A stretch of 64,000 nt of DNA from Comamonadaceae bacterium UBA4962. Its GTDB lineage: Bacteria > Pseudomonadota > Gammaproteobacteria > Burkholderiales > Burkholderiaceae_C. The stretch lies in NCBI GenBank assembly GCA_002397315.1, contig DHAE01000020.1, positions 29,657 to 93,656 of the forward strand, written 5' to 3'. Shown piece by piece: positions 61,731-64,000 of the stretch; position 1 is the first letter of the stretch, and every line of letters begins with the position of its first letter. Position numbers and translations under genes: made by a program. The notes below the pieces were generated by a model. The model made no database searches. It was not told the origin of the DNA and was given only the letters and a program-made list of their open reading frames with translations.

Positions 61731-62803
61731 GCGAAACCGCGCACACCCCCCCGAAGAACGCCGCCACCGTTGCCGCCGCGTCCACCGCGCCGCTGGTGCA
61801 GGCGCACGACCTCGCCAAGACCTTCGACGTCTCCGCGCCGTGGCTCAACCGCGTGCTGGAGCGCAAGCCGCGCACGCTGCTGCATGCGGTCGACGGCGTG
61901 AGCTTCACTATCGAAAAGGGCAAGACCCTCGCGCTGGTGGGCGAATCCGGTTGCGGCAAGAGCACCGTGGCGCGTCTGCTGGTGGGCCTGTACGAGCCCA
62001 CGCGCGGCGGCCTCACCTTCGACGGCCAGGATGCGCACGCCGCCTTCAAGGGCCGCGATGCGCGCACCATGCGCCAGCGCATCCAGATGATCTTCCAGGA
62101 CCCGTACGCGAGCCTGAACCCGCGCTGGATCGTGGAGGACATCATCGGCGAGCCGCTGCGCGAGCACGGCCTCATCACCGACAAGGCCCAGCTGCGGCAG
62201 CGCGTGGGCGAACTGCTGCAGTCCGTCGGCCTCTCGCCGCTCGACATGGCCAAGTACCCGCACCAGTTCTCCGGCGGGCAGCGGCAGCGCATCTCGATCG
62301 CGCGGGCGCTGGCCACCGAGCCCGAGTTCCTCGTCTGCGACGAACCCACGTCGGCGCTGGACGTATCGGTGCAGGCGCAGGTGCTCAACATCATGAAGGA
62401 CCTGCAGCGCGCGCGCCACCTCACGTACCTGTTCATCAGCCACAACCTCGCGGTGGTGCGCCACGTGAGCGACCAGGTGGGCGTGATGTACCTCGGGCGC
62501 CTGGTGGAGCTGGCGGACAAGCGCGAGCTCTTCGCCGCGCCGCGCCATCCCTACACCCGCATGCTGCTGGATGCGATCCCGAAGATGCACGACACGGGCC
62601 GCGCCCGCACGCCCGTGCAGGGCGAAGTACCGAACCCGCTCAATCCGCCGTCCGGCTGCGCGTTCAACCCGCGCTGCCCGTACGCCAACGACCGCTGCCG
62701 CACGGAACGCCCGCAGCTCATCGACGACGGCGGCACGCGCGTGGCGTGCCATGGGATCGAGGAAGGGCGGATTCCGTCGGCCGCCGCGGCCCTGGCCGGC
62801 TGA
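61727..62803 (+). CDS. dppF: Peptide ABC transporter ATPase DppF-like
   Basis: This 358-residue ATPase has Walker A GESGCGKST, signature FSGGQRQRISIARAL, Walker B FLVCDEPTSALDV and switch His in FISHNLAVVRHVSD. The C-terminal cysteine motif GCAFNPRCPYANDRC matches that of DppD. A Pro/Ala-rich N-terminal extension of about 25 residues precedes the core. It is the last gene of the operon and ends four bases before the convergent DoxX gene. Confidence 0.94.
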   Translation: MSETAHTPPKNAATVAAASTAPLVQAHDLAKTFDVSAPWLNRVLERKPRTLLHAVDGVSFTIEKGKTLALVGESGCGKSTVARLLVGLYEPTRGGLTFDGQDAHAAFKGRDARTMRQRIQMIFQDPYASLNPRWIVEDIIGEPLREHGLITDKAQLRQRVGELLQSVGLSPLDMAKYPHQFSGGQRQRISIARALATEPEFLVCDEPTSALDVSVQAQVLNIMKDLQRARHLTYLFISHNLAVVRHVSDQVGVMYLGRLVELADKRELFAAPRHPYTRMLLDAIPKMHDTGRARTPVQGEVPNPLNPPSGCAFNPRCPYANDRCRTERPQLIDDGGTRVACHGIEEGRIPSAAAALAG

Positions 62804-62807
62804 CAGG

Positions 62808-63266
62808 TCAGTTGAACCGGCCGTACGCGCCGCCCAGGCTGTAGCGGCCGGCGCCGAGCAGCATCACGGCCAGTGCGCCGAACAGGTACATGCCCTGCAA
62901 CTCCAGCGCCCAGCCGCCCTGCTGCGTCATGCTGAACAGCTGGCCGAGGTGGACGAGGCCGATCGCCACCACCATGTTGACGAAGATGATGGCTGCGCCG
63001 GCACGGGTCAAGAGGCCGGCGATCACGAGCAGCGGGGCCAGCACTTCGCCGACGTACACCAGGTAGCCCAGAGCGCCCGGCAGGCCGGCTTTCTCCAGCA
63101 TGCCGGTGATGAAGCCCGCGCCGTTCTGCAGTTTGAAGACCCCGTGCAGCAGGATCAGCACGCCCAGCGCGAGCCGCAGCACGAGCTTGCCGGCGTCGTC
63201 CATCGAAGAGGCCTGCGCAGCGTCGGTAGAGAAACCGCTGCGGGAGGGGGCGGTCGGGTGGTTCAT
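62808..63266 (-). CDS. DoxX family membrane protein
   Basis: This 152-residue protein has four hydrophobic helices of the DoxX family. Characteristic segments are GKLVLRLALGVLILLHGVFKLQNG and YLVYVGEVLAPLLVIAGLLTRAGA. DoxX relatives interact with oxidative-stress or respiratory components, but function is unproved here. The start at 63266 (MNHPTAPS) was chosen from hydropathy and GGAGCACCC upstream; the frame is open further upstream without conserved features. It converges on dppF with a 4-bp gap. Confidence 0.85.
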   Translation of the reverse strand: MNHPTAPSRSGFSTDAAQASSMDDAGKLVLRLALGVLILLHGVFKLQNGAGFITGMLEKAGLPGALGYLVYVGEVLAPLLVIAGLLTRAGAAIIFVNMVVAIGLVHLGQLFSMTQQGGWALELQGMYLFGALAVMLLGAGRYSLGGAYGRFN

Positions 63267-63480
63267 GGGTGCTCCTGGGCAAGAGGTGGTTCGAAGGCCG
63301 CAGTGTGCAGGGCGGCATCCGGCCCGTCGGTGCGTTTTCGCACACTGTGGTCGCGATCGATGGCCAGGTCTGCCGGAGGACGCCGTACCACGCGCACGGC
63401 CCGGGCGCTGCTGGCGATGCCGGACGTTTGGCTGCCATGCCGAACCGCGCCGGGGCTGCCCGTGCCCGCCCCGGGAGCGC

Positions 63481-64000
63481 TCAGGCGGCCGACAGGGCTC
63501 CTGGGTGCGCATGCGGCAGCGCGGTCCGTGCCCAGCCCGCGCCGGGCGAACCACGCTCTGCCGCTGCCGGTGAGGCATGCGGATGTAGCTGGAAGACCGA
63601 CACCAGCGCGTTGAGCTGCTCCGATTGCGAGCGGAGGCTGGCCGCCGCGGCGGCACTCTGCTCCACGAGCGCGGCATTCTGCTGCGTCACCTGGTCCAGG
63701 TGGTTCACGGCTTCGCCCACCTGGCCGATGCCGCTGCTCTGTTCGGCCGAGGCATTGGCGATCTCGCTGATCAGGGTACCGACCTGCCGGACCTGCGCGA
63801 CGATGTCGTCCATGCTGCGGCCCGCTTCGCCCACCAACTGGCTGCCGCTGTCCACCTTCGCCACGCTGTCCGCGATGAGGTCCTTGATTTCCCGGGCCGC
63901 CTGGGCGGAACGCTGTGCCAGCGTGCGCACTTCGCTCGCCACCACCGCGAAGCCGCGGCCCTGTTCGCCGGCCCGCGCGGCTTCCACGGCCGCGTTCAGC
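63481..64000 (-). CDS. Methyl-accepting chemotaxis protein (C-terminal part)
   Basis: This is the C-terminal end of a chemoreceptor; the gene runs off the right edge of the window. The retained part holds half of the signalling hairpin tip (LNAAVEAARAGEQGRGFAVVASEVRTLAQRSAQAAREIKDLI), the adaptation helix with TQQNAALVEQSAAAAASL, and a C-terminal tail of about 45 residues with no CheR-binding pentapeptide that I can recognise. The tip contacts CheW and CheA. It is distinct from PilJ (19607). The ligand-binding domain is outside the window. Confidence 0.93.
   Translation of the reverse strand, partial: LNAAVEAARAGEQGRGFAVVASEVRTLAQRSAQAAREIKDLIADSVAKVDSGSQLVGEAGRSMDDIVAQVRQVGTLISEIANASAEQSSGIGQVGEAVNHLDQVTQQNAALVEQSAAAAASLRSQSEQLNALVSVFQLHPHASPAAAERGSPGAGWARTALPHAHPGALSAA

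Overview
The window is GC-rich, gene-dense chromosomal DNA from a betaproteobacterium. Gene content and order (dusB-fis-purH, the pilGHIJ-pilL set, yqgE-ruvX-pyrR-pyrB-pyrC', Omp32-like porins, Coq7) point to Burkholderiales, family Comamonadaceae, most likely Acidovorax or a close relative. This placement rests on recognised protein families and gene order, not on a database search. I see no phage, transposase, integrase or CRISPR array. It reads as core genome plus secretion, pilus-signalling and transport loci.

Layout. 1-5 kb: a tRNA-Met(CAT) with its own promoter and terminator, then a leftward group (enoyl-CoA hydratase, M61 peptidase, DsbC, UbiH-type hydroxylase). 5-11.5 kb: MOSC protein, YchF, an HPP/CBS membrane protein, RarD, a YqaA-type membrane protein (reverse) and a membrane diguanylate cyclase. 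11.7-14.7 kb: dusB-fis-purH. 14.8-18 kb: leftward thiD-hemL-acyltransferase, divergent from a 57-residue rubredoxin. 18.2-28.6 kb: the Pil-Chp chemosensory system that controls type IV pili, ending in a 2228-residue hybrid kinase. 28.7-34.8 kb: photolyase, then the tightly coupled yqgE-ruvX-pyrR-pyrB-pyrC'-plsC run, whose dihydroorotase homologue has lost its metal ligands. 34.9-37.7 kb: a divergent ferric-iron ABC transporter pair around a Fur-like palindrome. 37.7-48 kb: a type II secretion cluster (gspG-H-I-J-K-L-M-N-D-E leftward, gspC divergent) that lacks gspF and encodes a GspE without the usual tetracysteine domain.

48-52.6 kb: cobC-cobS, ilvA, a possible small RNA with a tandem anti-Shine-Dalgarno motif, an OsmC protein and coq7. 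52.9-55.3 kb: two porins. 55.5-62.8 kb: a Dpp/Opp-type peptide ABC transporter operon with an embedded M20 amidohydrolase and two copies of a hairpin-forming intergenic repeat. 62.8-64 kb: a DoxX protein and the C-terminal part of a chemoreceptor that runs off the window.

The most interesting items are the putative anti-SD small RNA upstream of ilvA (51249-51368, minus strand), the zinc-domain-less GspE in a cluster without gspF, and the intra-operon repeats. Several protein starts were moved inward from the longest open frame, and the reason is given in each entry.
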